Notes under the pieces: model-generated
What the model saw: the letters and a program-made list of their open reading frames with translations, nothing else
The model's database searches: none
What the model was told of the DNA's origin: nothing
Program-made: the position numbers and the translations under genes
In this document: one piece after another, positions 8,922 through 22,336 of the stretch
Layout of the letters: each line of letters begins with the position of its first letter
How positions within the stretch are numbered: the stretch's first letter is position 1
Source of the DNA: Ideonella sp. MAG2
GTDB taxonomy: Bacteria; Pseudomonadota; Gammaproteobacteria; Burkholderiales; Burkholderiaceae_C
Length of the DNA: 64,000 nt
Assembly: GCA_004359425.1 (NCBI GenBank)
Contig: PTEU01000002.1
Span: 1,328,402-1,392,401 of the forward strand
Direction: 5' to 3'

Positions 8922-10241
8922 ATGACAGAGACCAAGAAACAAGCCCTTCAGGCCGTGAAGGGCATGAACGACATCCTCCCGCCCGATGCGGCGCGTTGGG
9001 AGTGGCTGGAGGCCAAGATGCGCAGCGTGTTGCAGCGCTACGGCTATCAGAATGTGCGCACGCCCATCGTCGAGCCCACTGCCTTATTTGTACGCGGCAT
9101 TGGCGAGGTCACCGACATCGTCGAGAAGGAGATGTACGCCTTTGAGGACCGTGCAGACAAGCACGGGCAGGCCGAACACTTGGCCCTGCGCCCAGAGATG
9201 ACCGCCGGGGTCGTGCGGGCCATGATTGAGCACAGTTTTCTTCGCGACGGCGGGCGGCGCTTGTACTACTTTGGGCCGATGTTCCGCCGCGAGAAGCCTC
9301 AGAAGGGGCGCTATCGCCAGTTCCACCAAATGGGCATCGAGGCACTCGGCTTCCACGGGCCTGACGTGGATGCCGAGGTCATTTTGCTCGGCAGCCGCTT
9401 ATTGCAGGAGTTAGGTTTGGTGGCGGGCGAGCATGTGCGCCTGGAGTTGAATTGCTTGGGTGCACCAGCTGAGCGCCAAGCTCATCGTGAGGCGCTGATT
9501 GCCTACCTGGAGCAGCACAATGACGTACTAGACGAGGACAGCCAGCGCCGCCTCTACACCAACCCCTTGCGCGTGTTGGACACCAAGAATCCAGCCCTGC
9601 AAGCCATGGCCAACGCCGCACCCAAGCTGCTGGACTTTTTGGGAGAGGCCTCGCTGGCTCATTTCAACGGCGTCAAAGCCATTCTCGATGCGTCGGGGGT
9701 GGCCTACAGCATCAACCCACGGTTGGTGCGCGGCTTGGACTATTACAACCTGACGGTCTTCGAGTGGGTCACCGAGCGTCTGGGCTCACAAGGCACGGTC
9801 TGCGGTGGGGGCCGATATGACGGTCTGATCGAGCAACTGGGTGGCAAGGCCACCCCGGCAGTGGGCTTTGGCATGGGCTTTGAGCGCATGCTGCTGCTGC
9901 TGGAGGAGGCAGGCGTGGCACCGCCGGCACCTGCGCCCGACGCCTACGCCATTGTCCCGGACGTTGACAGCGTTCCCCGCGTGATGGCAGCGCTGGAGCA
10001 AGTGCGTGCATTGGGTGTTTCGGTGCTCATGCATCCCGGCCAAAGCAGCATGAAGTCGCAGTTCAAAAAGGCAGATGCCAGTGGTGCACGGTATGCGCTG
10101 GTGTTTGGTGCCGATGAATTGGCGCAGGGTCAGGTCGCCGTAAAACCCCTGAGGGACGCCGCCGTTCCACAAACTTTACAGGCCCTGGATCAAGTCTCCG
10201 TGTGGGCTCCTGGGCTCCGGCAGGCTGGCGGGGACGCATAA
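8922..10241 (+). CDS. hisS: Histidyl-tRNA synthetase
   Basis: Class II aminoacyl-tRNA synthetase charging tRNA-His. Motif 2 is seen as [18 protein letters not shown], the histidine-binding signature as [13 protein letters not shown], and [14 protein letters not shown] follows, with motif 3 at [13 protein letters not shown]. The C-terminal anticodon-binding domain ends the 439-residue product, which is the normal length. ATG at 8922 starts [20 protein letters not shown], the usual beginning. It lies between ispG and yfgM, as in related genomes. A paralogous regulatory protein, HisZ, lies at 17 kb. Confidence 0.96.
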   Translation: MTETKKQALQAVKGMNDILPPDAARWEWLEAKMRSVLQRYGYQNVRTPIVEPTALFVRGIGEVTDIVEKEMYAFEDRADKHGQAEHLALRPEMTAGVVRAMIEHSFLRDGGRRLYYFGPMFRREKPQKGRYRQFHQMGIEALGFHGPDVDAEVILLGSRLLQELGLVAGEHVRLELNCLGAPAERQAHREALIAYLEQHNDVLDEDSQRRLYTNPLRVLDTKNPALQAMANAAPKLLDFLGEASLAHFNGVKAILDASGVAYSINPRLVRGLDYYNLTVFEWVTERLGSQGTVCGGGRYDGLIEQLGGKATPAVGFGMGFERMLLLLEEAGVAPPAPAPDAYAIVPDVDSVPRVMAALEQVRALGVSVLMHPGQSSMKSQFKKADASGARYALVFGADELAQGQVAVKPLRDAAVPQTLQALDQVSVWAPGLRQAGGDA

Positions 10242-10314
10242 TCCCGGCTTCGTCCCACTCTCTGGGTGGGTCAGACACCAACCACCAGCCCGCTGCATGG
10301 CGGGCCTTGTACGC

Positions 10315-10983
10315 ATGGCAACCAATCTCGATCTGCAAGAACAAGAACAGCTGGATGAATTGAAGGCGTTCTGGAATCAGTGGGGCAATCTCATCACCTG
10401 GACGCTGACGCTGGTGTTGGCAGGCTTTGCGGCCTGGAATGGCTGGAATTGGTGGCAAGGCCAGCAGGGGGCCAAAGCCGCTCTGATGTTTGACGAACTC
10501 GATCGTGCCGTGCAAGCCGGGGAGCCGGATAAGGCCGCCAAGGTGTTTGCCGACATGAAAGAGCGTTACGCTGGTGCGCTGGTGACCCAACAAGCCGGCC
10601 TGATGACGGCCAGAACCCAGTTCGACAAGGGGCAGGTCGATGCCGCAATCACCTCCCTCCAGTGGGTGGCAGACAAGGGCAATGATGAGCATGCGGCCTT
10701 GGCTCGCTTGCACTTGGCCTCGGTGCATTTGGACAAAAAGGCTTACGACGAAGCGCTCAAGCAGTTGGACGGTATTCAGTCTGCTGAATTTGCAGCGCTG
10801 AGCCAAGACCGGCGTGGCGATGTGTTGAAGGCGCAGGGCAAGACGGCAGAAGCCCTTGTGGCTTGGAAGGCCGCGTGGGACAAGCTGGAAGAAGGCTCGG
10901 ACTACCGTCGCATTGTTGAAGCCAAGTTGACCTCTGCCGGTGCGGCACCTGTGGCACCGGCGGCCTCCGGAGCTAAGCCATGA
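10315..10983 (+). CDS. YfgM-like TPR membrane protein
   Basis: Inner-membrane anchored protein with a periplasmic TPR domain (YfgM/TPR_21 family), implicated in other bacteria in SecYEG-associated chaperone traffic. The cytoplasmic start LDLQEQEQLDELKAFWNQWG is followed by one membrane helix (ITWTLTLVLAGFAAW, about residues 26-42) and helical repeats. The C-terminal tail is Ala/Pro rich. ATG at 10315 fits the family start better than the in-frame ATG at 10297. The TGA overlaps the bamB ATG by four bases (ATGA), indicating an operon with bamB. Length, 222 residues, is normal. Confidence 0.87.
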   Translation: MATNLDLQEQEQLDELKAFWNQWGNLITWTLTLVLAGFAAWNGWNWWQGQQGAKAALMFDELDRAVQAGEPDKAAKVFADMKERYAGALVTQQAGLMTARTQFDKGQVDAAITSLQWVADKGNDEHAALARLHLASVHLDKKAYDEALKQLDGIQSAEFAALSQDRRGDVLKAQGKTAEALVAWKAAWDKLEEGSDYRRIVEAKLTSAGAAPVAPAASGAKP

Positions 10984-12104
10984 AGATTGCGCGCCGTTCT
11001 GCGGTGATCCTGGGCGGGCTGGCCCTGGTTGTGTTGGCAGGGTGTGCGGGGGGCGATAGACCCAAGCCCACGCCGTTGGTGGAGTTGACACCAAAGATTG
11101 CCGGACGCCAAGTGTGGTCGGCCAAGGTTGATGGTGTTCAATTCCCCTTGGGCATCAGTGTGCGGGCTGGCCGTGCTCATGTGGCCGGCAACGACGGCAC
11201 CGTGCTGGCGCTGGATGCTCAAACTGGTGCAACGGTTTGGCAAGCAAATGTCGGCGCGCGTTTGTCGGCGGGTGTCGGCAGCGACGGGCGGTTTGCTGCG
11301 GTGGTGACCCGAGACAATGAGGTCGTGGTGCTGGAGGGTGGCAATGTGCTCTGGCGAGCCAGTGTGCCCGCCCAGGTCGCTACGCCACCCCTGGTGGCCG
11401 GTGAGCGCGTGTTTGTCGTCGGGGTGGACCGTGTGGTGCATGCCTTTGACGTGCTGGATGGGCGGCGCCTGTGGGTGCTAAAGCGGCCCGGAGATTCGCT
11501 CACCCTGTCTCAGGCCGGCGTGTTGACGGCCTATAAAGACACTTTGCTGGTGGGGCAGGGGGTCCGTCTCCTGGGGGTCGACCCGGTGAAGGGCACAGTC
11601 CGCTGGGAAGTGCCGATCACCACGCCGCGGGGGACCAACGAAGTTGAACGCTTGGCCGACCTGGTGGGCCCTGCGGCGCGCGAGGGCAGCAGCTACTGTG
11701 TGCGGGCATTCCAAGCGGCTGTCGGTTGTGTGGATGCTGAGCGCGGCACCTTGCGTTGGAACCAAAACGGCGGCGGCATCGCGGCGGTGGCGGGTGACGC
11801 AGATTTCATTTTCGGTGCTGATGGCAGCGACCGCATCACCGCAAGGCAGCGCGCTGGTGGAGAAGTCGCTTGGACCTCCGAAGCCCTGCTTCATCGAGGC
11901 TTGTCGGCACCCACCGCCATGGGCAAGACCGTTGTCTTTGGGGATAGCGAAGGCTGGATGCACTTCTTGGCCCGTGACAGTGGAGAGCTGCTGCTGCGCT
12001 TGCCCACCGATGGCTCACAAGTCGTCTCCGCGCCCGTTCTGTGGGACAACACCCTGATAGCGGCCACTCGCAACGGCGGCATTTTTGCCTTCCGTCCGGA
12101 ATGA
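10980..12104 (+). CDS. bamB: BamB outer-membrane assembly lipoprotein
   Basis: Eight-bladed beta-propeller lipoprotein of the BAM complex. Signal peptide and lipobox VLAGC put the lipidated cysteine at residue 22. PQQ-like blade repeats are visible, for example GTVLALDAQTGATVWQANVG and AFDVLDGRRLWVLKRPGD. Length, 374 residues, is normal. It is translationally coupled to yfgM by an ATGA overlap. The window also holds bamA complete and bamD as a remnant. Confidence 0.94.
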   Translation: MKIARRSAVILGGLALVVLAGCAGGDRPKPTPLVELTPKIAGRQVWSAKVDGVQFPLGISVRAGRAHVAGNDGTVLALDAQTGATVWQANVGARLSAGVGSDGRFAAVVTRDNEVVVLEGGNVLWRASVPAQVATPPLVAGERVFVVGVDRVVHAFDVLDGRRLWVLKRPGDSLTLSQAGVLTAYKDTLLVGQGVRLLGVDPVKGTVRWEVPITTPRGTNEVERLADLVGPAAREGSSYCVRAFQAAVGCVDAERGTLRWNQNGGGIAAVAGDADFIFGADGSDRITARQRAGGEVAWTSEALLHRGLSAPTAMGKTVVFGDSEGWMHFLARDSGELLLRLPTDGSQVVSAPVLWDNTLIAATRNGGIFAFRPE

Positions 12105-12123
12105 ATAACTTGGTTGATCTCGC

Positions 12124-13452
12124 TTGAAACCTGTCATCGCGCTGGTCGGACGACCCAATGTGGGCAAGTCCACCTTATTTAACCGCTTGACCAAGAGCCG
12201 CGACGCCATTGTTGCGGACTACGCGGGTTTGACACGTGACCGTCACTACGGAGACGGCCGGCTGGGCCAGCGCGAGTTCATTGTGGTGGACACCGGTGGC
12301 TTTGAGCCAGACAGCACCACGGGCATCGTCAAAGAGATGGCCAAGCAAACGCGGCAGGCGGTGGCTGAGGCCGATGTGGTCATCTTCGTCACCGATGTGC
12401 GCACCGGGCTGTCCGGGCAAGACCAAGACATTGCGCGTTACCTGCGGCAAGCCAACAAACGCGTGCTGTTAACGGTCAACAAGGCCGAGGGCATGGTGGA
12501 GTCGCCCCTGTTGGCGGAGTTTCATGAGTTGGGCATGGGTGAGCCCCACCCCATCTCTGCCGCTCATGGTCAAGGCATTCGCAGCCTCTTGGAGGCCGCG
12601 TTGGCGGACTTTCCAGAGGACGAAGAAGATGAAGCCGCTGACCCAGACGCACCGATACGCTTGGCCGTTGCGGGGCGTCCGAATGTCGGCAAATCTACGC
12701 TGATCAACACCTGGCTGGGCGAGGAGCGATTGATTGCGTTCGACATGCCGGGCACCACCCGAGACGCCATCAAAGTGCCTCTGGAGCGCAACGGTCAGCG
12801 CTTTGAGTTGATCGACACGGCAGGTCTGCGCCGCAAAGGCAAAGTCTTCGAGGCCATCGAGAAATTCTCGGTGGTCAAAACACTGCAAGCCATTGCGGAC
12901 GCCAATGTTGTCGTCTTGATGGTAGACGCCACCCAAGGCGTTAGCGACCAAGATGCGCACATTGCAGGCTATGTGCTGGATTCAGGGCGTGCGGTGGTCA
13001 TTGCCATCAACAAATGGGACGCCATTGACAGCTATCAGCGCCAAATGCTGGAGCGTTCCATTGAGCAGCGCCTAGCTTTCCTCAAGTTTGCGCCCATCGT
13101 CCATATCTCAGCCTTGAAGCGCCAGGGCTTGGGGCCGCTCTGGCAGGCCATTGTTGACGCGCATGCATCGGCTTGCCGTAAGATGCCAACGCCGGTGCTG
13201 ACCCGTTTGCTGCTTGAAGCTGTGCAGCACTTGGCCCCCAAGCGCTCCGGCGCATTCCGGCCTAAGATGCGCTATGCCCACCAAGGGGGCATGAACCCTC
13301 CCATCATCATCATCCACGGCAACTCACTGGAACACGTGGCGGACACCTACAAACGTTATTTGGAAGGCCGCTTTCGCGAGCACTTCAAGTTGGTGGGCAC
13401 GCCCCTGCGCATCGAGTTTAAGAGTTCCCACAATCCATTTGTGGACGGTTGA
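12124..13452 (+). CDS. der: Der (EngA) double-domain ribosome-assembly GTPase
   Basis: Essential GTPase for 50S subunit maturation with two tandem G domains. P-loops GRPNVGKS occur at residues 9-16 and about 184-191; other G motifs are NKAE/NKWD and DTGGFE/DTAGLR. The C-terminal KH-like domain contains [20 protein letters not shown]. The start is TTG at 12124, giving [12 protein letters not shown]; no ATG is available nearby. 442 residues, complete. It sits 19 bases after bamB. Confidence 0.95.
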   Translation: MKPVIALVGRPNVGKSTLFNRLTKSRDAIVADYAGLTRDRHYGDGRLGQREFIVVDTGGFEPDSTTGIVKEMAKQTRQAVAEADVVIFVTDVRTGLSGQDQDIARYLRQANKRVLLTVNKAEGMVESPLLAEFHELGMGEPHPISAAHGQGIRSLLEAALADFPEDEEDEAADPDAPIRLAVAGRPNVGKSTLINTWLGEERLIAFDMPGTTRDAIKVPLERNGQRFELIDTAGLRRKGKVFEAIEKFSVVKTLQAIADANVVVLMVDATQGVSDQDAHIAGYVLDSGRAVVIAINKWDAIDSYQRQMLERSIEQRLAFLKFAPIVHISALKRQGLGPLWQAIVDAHASACRKMPTPVLTRLLLEAVQHLAPKRSGAFRPKMRYAHQGGMNPPIIIIHGNSLEHVADTYKRYLEGRFREHFKLVGTPLRIEFKSSHNPFVDG

Positions 13453-13539
13453 CGGTTTATCCATGACCTTGGTCGCTTGAAACCCAGCGGCCTGTGTTAA
13501 CGTGAGATTTTCACACTCTCTTCCAACACGGAGCATATC

Positions 13540-13782
13540 GTGAGCAACAAAGGACAACTCCTGCAAGACCCGTTCCTCAACCTGCTGCGCAAGGAGCATG
13601 TCCCGGTGTCGATTTACCTCGTCAACGGCATCAAGCTTCAAGGGCATATCGAGTCTTTCGACCAATACGTCGTCCTGCTGCGCAATACGGTGACCCAGAT
13701 GGTGTACAAGCACGCCATCTCCACCGTGGTGCCTGGCCGTGCCGTGAGCTTCCACACGGCCGAACCGGGCGACGCTCCCTGA
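13540..13782 (+). CDS. hfq: Hfq RNA chaperone
   Basis: Sm-like hexameric RNA chaperone that pairs small RNAs with mRNAs. Diagnostic features are [20 protein letters not shown] (Sm1) and [13 protein letters not shown] (Sm2). The GTG at 13540 is the start, preceded by ACACGGAGCA with a modest Shine-Dalgarno. The 80-residue length is typical for betaproteobacteria, with a very short C-terminal tail. It heads the hfq-hflX-hflK-hflC cluster. Confidence 0.96.
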   Translation: MSNKGQLLQDPFLNLLRKEHVPVSIYLVNGIKLQGHIESFDQYVVLLRNTVTQMVYKHAISTVVPGRAVSFHTAEPGDAP

Positions 13783-13831
13783 GCGCCCCAGGCTCTTTTG
13801 TACGGACCGGGCTGAAGAGGCCTGCTGCATC

Positions 13832-15061
13832 TTGAGCGCATCTTCCATGCAGACGGCAACGTCTGACGCTGATGTCGCGAAAGCGGTGTTGGTAGGTGTC
13901 GACTTTGGCCCGGGTTCGTCTTTCGACCCCAGCTTGGACGAACTGGCCTTACTGGCAGAGTCGGCAGGTGATGTGGCGGTCGCTCGCGTGACCGCGAAGC
14001 GCAAGTCACCGGACCCTGCGCTGTTTGTGGGCTCGGGCAAGGCTGACGAAATCAAGTTTCTAGTGCAAACCCACGGCGCACATGGCGTGATCTTCGATCA
14101 GGCCCTGAGCCCGGCGCAGCAGCGCAATCTTGAGCGTCACTTGGGTGTGCCTGTAGCTGACCGCACGGCCCTGATCCTGGAAATCTTTGCCGCGCGCGCC
14201 AAAAGCCACGAGGGCAAACTGCAGGTGGAGCTGGCGCGGCTGCAATATTTGTCGACCCGGCTGGTGAGGCGCTGGAGCCACTTGGAGCGGCAGCGCGGCG
14301 GCGTGGGGCATCGTGGTGGGCCCGGTGAGGCGCAGATCGAGTTGGATCGTCGCATGATCGGCGAGCGCATCAAGTCGGTCAAAGAGCGTCTTCACAAGGT
14401 CAAACGTCAGCGCAGCACCCAGCGCCGGGCTCGTGAGCGCAGTGGCACCTTCCGTGTGTCCATCGTCGGCTACACCAACGCGGGCAAGTCAACCTTGTTC
14501 AACACCTTGGTCAAGGCGCGAACTTACGCGGCTGACCAATTGTTTGCCACGCTGGATACGACCACTCGTTCGCTTTATCTCGGTGAGCTTGGTCGCTCTG
14601 TCTCTTTGTCGGACACGGTTGGTTTCATCCGCGACCTGCCTCACAAATTGGTTGAGGCCTTCCAAGCCACGCTGCAAGAAGCTTGCGATGCCGATCTGCT
14701 TCTGCATGTGATGGACGCCTCAAGCCCGCACCTGCAAGAGCAGTGCGAGGAGGTCGATCGAGTATTGGCCGAGATTGGTGCGGACGATATTCCGCAACTC
14801 TGGGTCTGCAACAAGGTCGATCAACTTGACGAGAGCCAACGCCCGCGTCAATGGGTTGACGACATCGACCGAGGTGCGGCGGGCCGAGTTCAGCGTGTGT
14901 TCGTCAGCGCACTCACCGGCGAAGGTCTGGATGTCTTGCGTCAGCACATTGCCGCAGCCGTCGCGCGTGCGGTGGACTTGAATTCCAAAGACATTGTCAC
15001 CATCTTGCCTGATGGCAGCGCGGTAGAGTCTGAAACCTCGACGTCTGCGGATCCGGCCTGA
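13832..15061 (+). CDS. hflX: HflX ribosome-splitting GTPase
   Basis: GTPase that binds 50S subunits and can split stalled ribosomes. The N-terminal HflX domain includes RRWSHLERQRGGVGHRGGPG, followed by the G domain with P-loop GYTNAGKSTLF (about residues 213-223), switch DTVGFIRDLPH and NKVD. ATG at 13847 or TTG at 13832 may start translation; both are in frame. The product is complete at about 405-409 residues. It follows hfq by 49 bases, as in other proteobacteria. Confidence 0.94.
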   Translation: MSASSMQTATSDADVAKAVLVGVDFGPGSSFDPSLDELALLAESAGDVAVARVTAKRKSPDPALFVGSGKADEIKFLVQTHGAHGVIFDQALSPAQQRNLERHLGVPVADRTALILEIFAARAKSHEGKLQVELARLQYLSTRLVRRWSHLERQRGGVGHRGGPGEAQIELDRRMIGERIKSVKERLHKVKRQRSTQRRARERSGTFRVSIVGYTNAGKSTLFNTLVKARTYAADQLFATLDTTTRSLYLGELGRSVSLSDTVGFIRDLPHKLVEAFQATLQEACDADLLLHVMDASSPHLQEQCEEVDRVLAEIGADDIPQLWVCNKVDQLDESQRPRQWVDDIDRGAAGRVQRVFVSALTGEGLDVLRQHIAAAVARAVDLNSKDIVTILPDGSAVESETSTSADPA

Positions 15062-15093
15062 TCAACCCTTTTCATAAGCCCATCGGCATCACT

Positions 15094-16170
15094 ATGCACG
15101 ATTCCTCAACACCAAATCCTGGGGTGGCACGGCTGAACGCCTTGTCTCAAGCCCTGACCCGCGCATGGCAGCGAGGCAGCCGTGCTGGATGGCGCTTGCT
15201 CAACAATGGCCGTCAAGACGGGCCGCCTGACTTGGACGAGCTGTGGCGCGACTTCCGGCGCAAGCTGGGCGGCATTTTTGGCAAGGGTGGAGGCCAAGGG
15301 CCAGCAGGTGGCCCCAACTTTGAACCCGATATGAAGAGTGCTGGCGTCGGCGTTGGCCTGATTGCGGGCGTCGTGGCGCTGATCTGGGCTGGCAGCGGGG
15401 TGTTCATCGTGCAAGAAGGTGAACAGTCGGTCATCACCACCTTCGGCAGCTACAGCCGCACGGTGGACGCGGGCCTGCAATGGCGTCTGCCTTATCCCTT
15501 TCAGCAGAACGAAACCGTCAAGGTGACCCAGTTACGCTCGGTGGATGTCGGTCGGCAATCCGTTGCGGCCTCTACCGGCCTGCGCGATTCGTCGATGCTG
15601 ACCCAAGACGAGAACATCGTCGACATTCGCTTCACGGTTCAGTACACCCTCAAGGACGCGCGGGCCTTCTTGTTTGAGAACCGTGGCACGGACGAGGCGG
15701 TGTCTCAGGCCAGTGAATCCGCCGTCCGAGAAATCGTTGGGCGCAGCAAGGTGGATTCGGTGCTGTACGAGCGCCGAGATGCCATTGCTGCCGATCTGGT
15801 CAAGTCGATTCAGGCCCAGCTTGACAAGCTGAATGCGGGTGTGACGATCAAGAACGTCAACCTGAAGAACGTGGAAGTGCCGGAGCAAGTGCAAGCTGCT
15901 TTTGACGATGCCTTCAAAGCCGGCGCTGACCGCGACCGCTATAAGAACGAAGGCCAAGCCTACGCCAGCGATGTGATCCCCAAGGCGCAAGGCACTGCGT
16001 CGCGTTTGGCCGAAGAGGCCCAAGGCTACAAGTCTCGTGTGGTGGCGCGGGCCGAGGGTGATGCGCAGCGCTTTTTGTCGGTGTATGCCGAATACCAAAA
16101 GGCACCAGGCGTGATGCGGGACCGCCTTAGACCGCGACAGCCGCTGATCCCCCCTGTTGCACACGAGTGA
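15094..16170 (+). CDS. hflK: HflK FtsH-regulating SPFH protein, C-terminus lost
   Basis: Membrane subunit of the HflKC complex that surrounds and modulates the FtsH protease. Seen: Gly-rich N-terminus, one membrane helix (GLIAGVVALIWAGSGVFIV, near residues 88-106), then the SPFH/prohibitin domain. Similarity runs to YQKAPGVMRDRL at about 16125 and then breaks. The usual C-terminal ~80 residues are missing. The last residues of the real gene seem to survive in another frame as LDRDSR before a TGA at 16145-16147. The printed end (RPRQPLIPPVAHE) is thus an out-of-frame artefact. Promoter and N-terminal part look normal. Confidence 0.85.
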   Translation: MHDSSTPNPGVARLNALSQALTRAWQRGSRAGWRLLNNGRQDGPPDLDELWRDFRRKLGGIFGKGGGQGPAGGPNFEPDMKSAGVGVGLIAGVVALIWAGSGVFIVQEGEQSVITTFGSYSRTVDAGLQWRLPYPFQQNETVKVTQLRSVDVGRQSVAASTGLRDSSMLTQDENIVDIRFTVQYTLKDARAFLFENRGTDEAVSQASESAVREIVGRSKVDSVLYERRDAIAADLVKSIQAQLDKLNAGVTIKNVNLKNVEVPEQVQAAFDDAFKAGADRDRYKNEGQAYASDVIPKAQGTASRLAEEAQGYKSRVVARAEGDAQRFLSVYAEYQKAPGVMRDRLRPRQPLIPPVAHE

Positions 16171-16174
16171 CATC

Positions 16175-19452
<3,278 letters not shown>

Positions 19453-19503
19453 TGTTCAAGTCTGCTGAACTTTTGTTTTTCATCACCCTCTGCTGGAGCC
19501 CCT

Positions 19504-20025
19504 ATGCTCACTGACGACGGCAAGCATCTCTATGTCTCCTGGGACGAATACCACCTGCTGATTGAGCGCTTGGCGCTGAAGGTGCACGCCTCGGGTTGGG
19601 AATTCGACCAAATCTTGTGCTTGGCCCGTGGCGGTATGCGCCCTGGTGATGTCTTGTCGCGTGTCTTTGACAAGCCGCTGGCCATCATGTCGACCAGCTC
19701 CTACAGGGCTGAGGCCGGCACCATCCAAGGCCGTTTGGACATGGCCAAATACATCACTATGCCCAAGGGCGAACTGGCTGGCCGTGTGCTGCTGGTGGAT
19801 GACCTGGCAGATTCCGGCGTGACGCTCAAAGCGGTGGTCGAGCGCTTGCGTGGTGTGCCATCGATCAGCGAACTGCGCTCTGCCGTCATATGGTCTAAGG
19901 CGGTGTCGAGCTACACCCCCGACTATTACGTGGAGATGTTGGCGACCAGCCCATGGATTCACCAGCCGTTTGAAGAGTACGACGACCTGCGTCCCGACGG
20001 CTTGGCCAAGAAGTTTGCCGTCTAA
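19504..20025 (+). CDS. Purine-type phosphoribosyltransferase
   Basis: Type I phosphoribosyltransferase of the hypoxanthine/xanthine group, likely salvaging a purine base with PRPP. The PRPP loop VDDLADSGVT is at about residues 98-107 and an N-terminal ARGG motif follows the first strand. 173 residues, complete, start ATG at 19504. It directly follows purA, which fits purine metabolism. Exact base specificity cannot be read from sequence; annotated relatives are usually called hypoxanthine or generic phosphoribosyltransferases. Confidence 0.82.
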   Translation: MLTDDGKHLYVSWDEYHLLIERLALKVHASGWEFDQILCLARGGMRPGDVLSRVFDKPLAIMSTSSYRAEAGTIQGRLDMAKYITMPKGELAGRVLLVDDLADSGVTLKAVVERLRGVPSISELRSAVIWSKAVSSYTPDYYVEMLATSPWIHQPFEEYDDLRPDGLAKKFAV

Positions 20026-20146
20026 CGCAGCAGGGGGCCCCATTCGCTTGGGTGAGCCATCTCGATTTGAGCTTCTCTTGGGTGTGGGTCTGCTTGGCTG
20101 CTTTGGTGGCTTTGGCCGCTCGGGTCTGCTTGCACCAGTGCGAACT

Positions 20147-20172
20147 GCGCCGTCTCGATACGGCGCTTTTTT
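20147..20172 (+). terminator. Rho-independent terminator after the phosphoribosyltransferase
   Basis: Stem GCGCCGT (20147-20153) pairs perfectly with ACGGCGC (20160-20166) around a six-base loop, then TTTTTT. It ends plus-strand transcription from purA and the phosphoribosyltransferase. The 120 bases between the stop codon and this hairpin hold no convincing gene. Confidence 0.85.
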
Positions 20173-20224
20173 CTTTAAACGGCTTGCCCACTGCACGCAG
20201 TGCATTTCGCCACTGCAATGCAAA

Positions 20225-20250
20225 AGGGCCGACGTTTTCACGTCGGCCCT
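20225..20250 (-). terminator. Terminator of the tRNA-Leu gene
   Basis: A ten-base perfect stem AGGGCCGACG/CGTCGGCCCT (20225-20234 and 20241-20250) with loop TTTTCA; on the minus strand it is followed by TTTT. It lies just past the 3' end of the minus-strand tRNA. Confidence 0.8.
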
Positions 20251-20261
20251 GTCACAATATT

Positions 20262-20346
<85 letters not shown>

Positions 20347-20441
20347 ATTTTGTCTTGCGGTGCATATATTTTGCGCCGCTCAACGAAAGATAGGACTATA
20401 TCATTAAAACAAAAAACAGTGCAAGCGGGCCTCAGAAAAAT

Positions 20442-22336
20442 TTGGCTTTGCTGAGCGAATTTGAAGGCGTCGTCATGGGCCACCGAGACGGCCATGGCTT
20501 TGTCAAACGAGGCGACGGTGAGCCGGATGTGTATGTGTCTGCGGACGACATGCGCGCCGTGTTGCACAAAGATGTGGTTCGGGCTCGCATTGTGCGTTAT
20601 GACCGCAAGGGGCGGCCTGAATGTCGAATTCTGATCTTGTCACCATTGACGGGGAAGATGCACGCGACTTTGATGATGCGGTGTATTGCGAACCCTACGC
20701 AGCGGGCCGTGGCCGCAACGCTGTCAAGGGGTGGCGCTTGTTGGTGGCCATCGCCGATGTGAGCCACTATGTGACCCCTGGGTCGGCCATTGATGACGAC
20801 GCGATTGAGCGGGCGACTTCGGTGTACTTCCCGCGGCGGGTCATCCCCATGTTGCCGGAGCGGCTGTCAAACGGTTTGTGTTCGCTCAATCCCGAGGTGG
20901 ACCGCCTGACCTTGGTGTGCGATATGGTCGTGGACGAGTCGGGCGAGGTCCAGGCCTACCAGTTCTACCCGGCGGTGATCTCTTCGCATGCCCGCCTGAC
21001 CTACACCGAAGTGGCTGCGGCACTGAGCAATACGCGGGGGCCGGAGGCCGCAAAACGCAAAGACGTGCTGCCCCACTTGCTGCATTTGCACGAGGTCTAT
21101 CGCGCCTTGCTGAAGGCGCGAGGCCGACGCGGTGCAGTGGATTTTGATACCCCAGAGACCCAGATTGTTTGTGACGATAACGGCCGCATTGAGCGGATAG
21201 TGCCGCGTTTGCGCAATGACGCTCATCGTCTGATTGAAGAGGCCATGCTGGCGGCCAATGTGTGTGCGGCAGAGTTTATTGCGCAGGCGGAGCATCCTGG
21301 CCTGTACCGGGTCCACGAAGGGCCTACGCCTGAGAAGCGCCTGACCTTGCAGAACTACCTCAAGGCCTTGGGTTTGGGTTTGAGCATCAGTGACGACCCC
21401 AGGCCGGCTGAGTTCCAGGCTATCGCGCATGCCACCAAAGATAGGCCCGACCACCAACAGATCCACACCATGCTGCTGCGCTCCATGCAGCAGGCCATCT
21501 ACACCCCCATCAACAGTGGCCACTTCGGCCTCGCCTACCCGGCATACACCCACTTCACCAGCCCCATACGTCGCTATCCGGACCTGTTGGTGCACCGGGT
21601 CATCAAGGCCATCTTGCTGGGCAAGCGCTATCGCCTGGCCACGGGTGAGTTGACGGCGGCTCCCAAGAGCACCTCTAAAGCAGGCGGGCGAGCCGCTTTG
21701 GGGGAGGTCGGCCACTGGGAAGCCTCGGGCCTGCAGTGCAGCACCAACGAGCGGCGCGCCGATGAGGCCTCTCGCGATGTTGAGGCTTGGCTCAAATGCC
21801 GCTATATGCGCGAACACTTGGGTGAGGAGTTCAGTGGCAGCGTCAGTGCGGTGACCAGCTTTGGATTGTTTGTGACCCTTGATAGTCTGTTTGTGGAGGG
21901 CTTGATTCACATCACCGAGTTGGGTGGCGAGTACTACCGCTTTGATGAGTTGCGTCAGGAGCTGCGGGGCGAACGCTCCGGTATGCGCTATGCGGTAGGC
22001 AGCAAGCTGCGCGTGCAGGTCAGCCGGGTGGATTTGGATGGGCGACGTATTGACTTCCGCTTGGTGCGGGAAGGCGACTCAGAGCGATTGCTGTCCAAAG
22101 GCCGCCCCGGGGCCGTGGCTAGCAAGAAGCCGAAGTCCGCCGTGGAGTCTTTGGCTGCGGTGGAAGAAGGCGACAGGGTGCTCAAGCGATCGACCAAGTC
22201 TTTGGCAAAGGCCGGGCGCTCAGGGGGCGGCGGCAAGAGCAGTGGTGGTGGTGCATCACGCAGCCCATCGGCCGCAAAAAAAGGCACGCGCAAGGCTAAA
22301 CCGTTGGCTCCGGCCAGCTCAAAAGCCCGCCGCTGA
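20442..22336 (+). pseudogene. rnr: RNase R with an internal out-of-frame deletion
   Basis: 3'-5' exoribonuclease of the RNB family that degrades structured RNA. The first reading frame (20442 to about 20625) holds a cold-shock-type domain start: GVVMGHRDGHGFVKRGDGEP through DRKGRPECRI. At about 20625 the sequence jumps to the second frame at LVTIDGEDARDFDDAVYCEP, the catalytic RNB domain with its aspartates, and continues through the S1 domain (GSVSAVTSFGLFVTLDSLFV) to a basic tail ending at 22336. About 110-120 residues of cold-shock domains are missing and the frame is shifted. No ATG precedes the first part: the frame opens with TTG at 20442 or an ATT at 20403, so the start is also uncertain. 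It faces the nnr/dadA gene tail to tail, overlapping by 18 bases. Confidence 0.87.
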
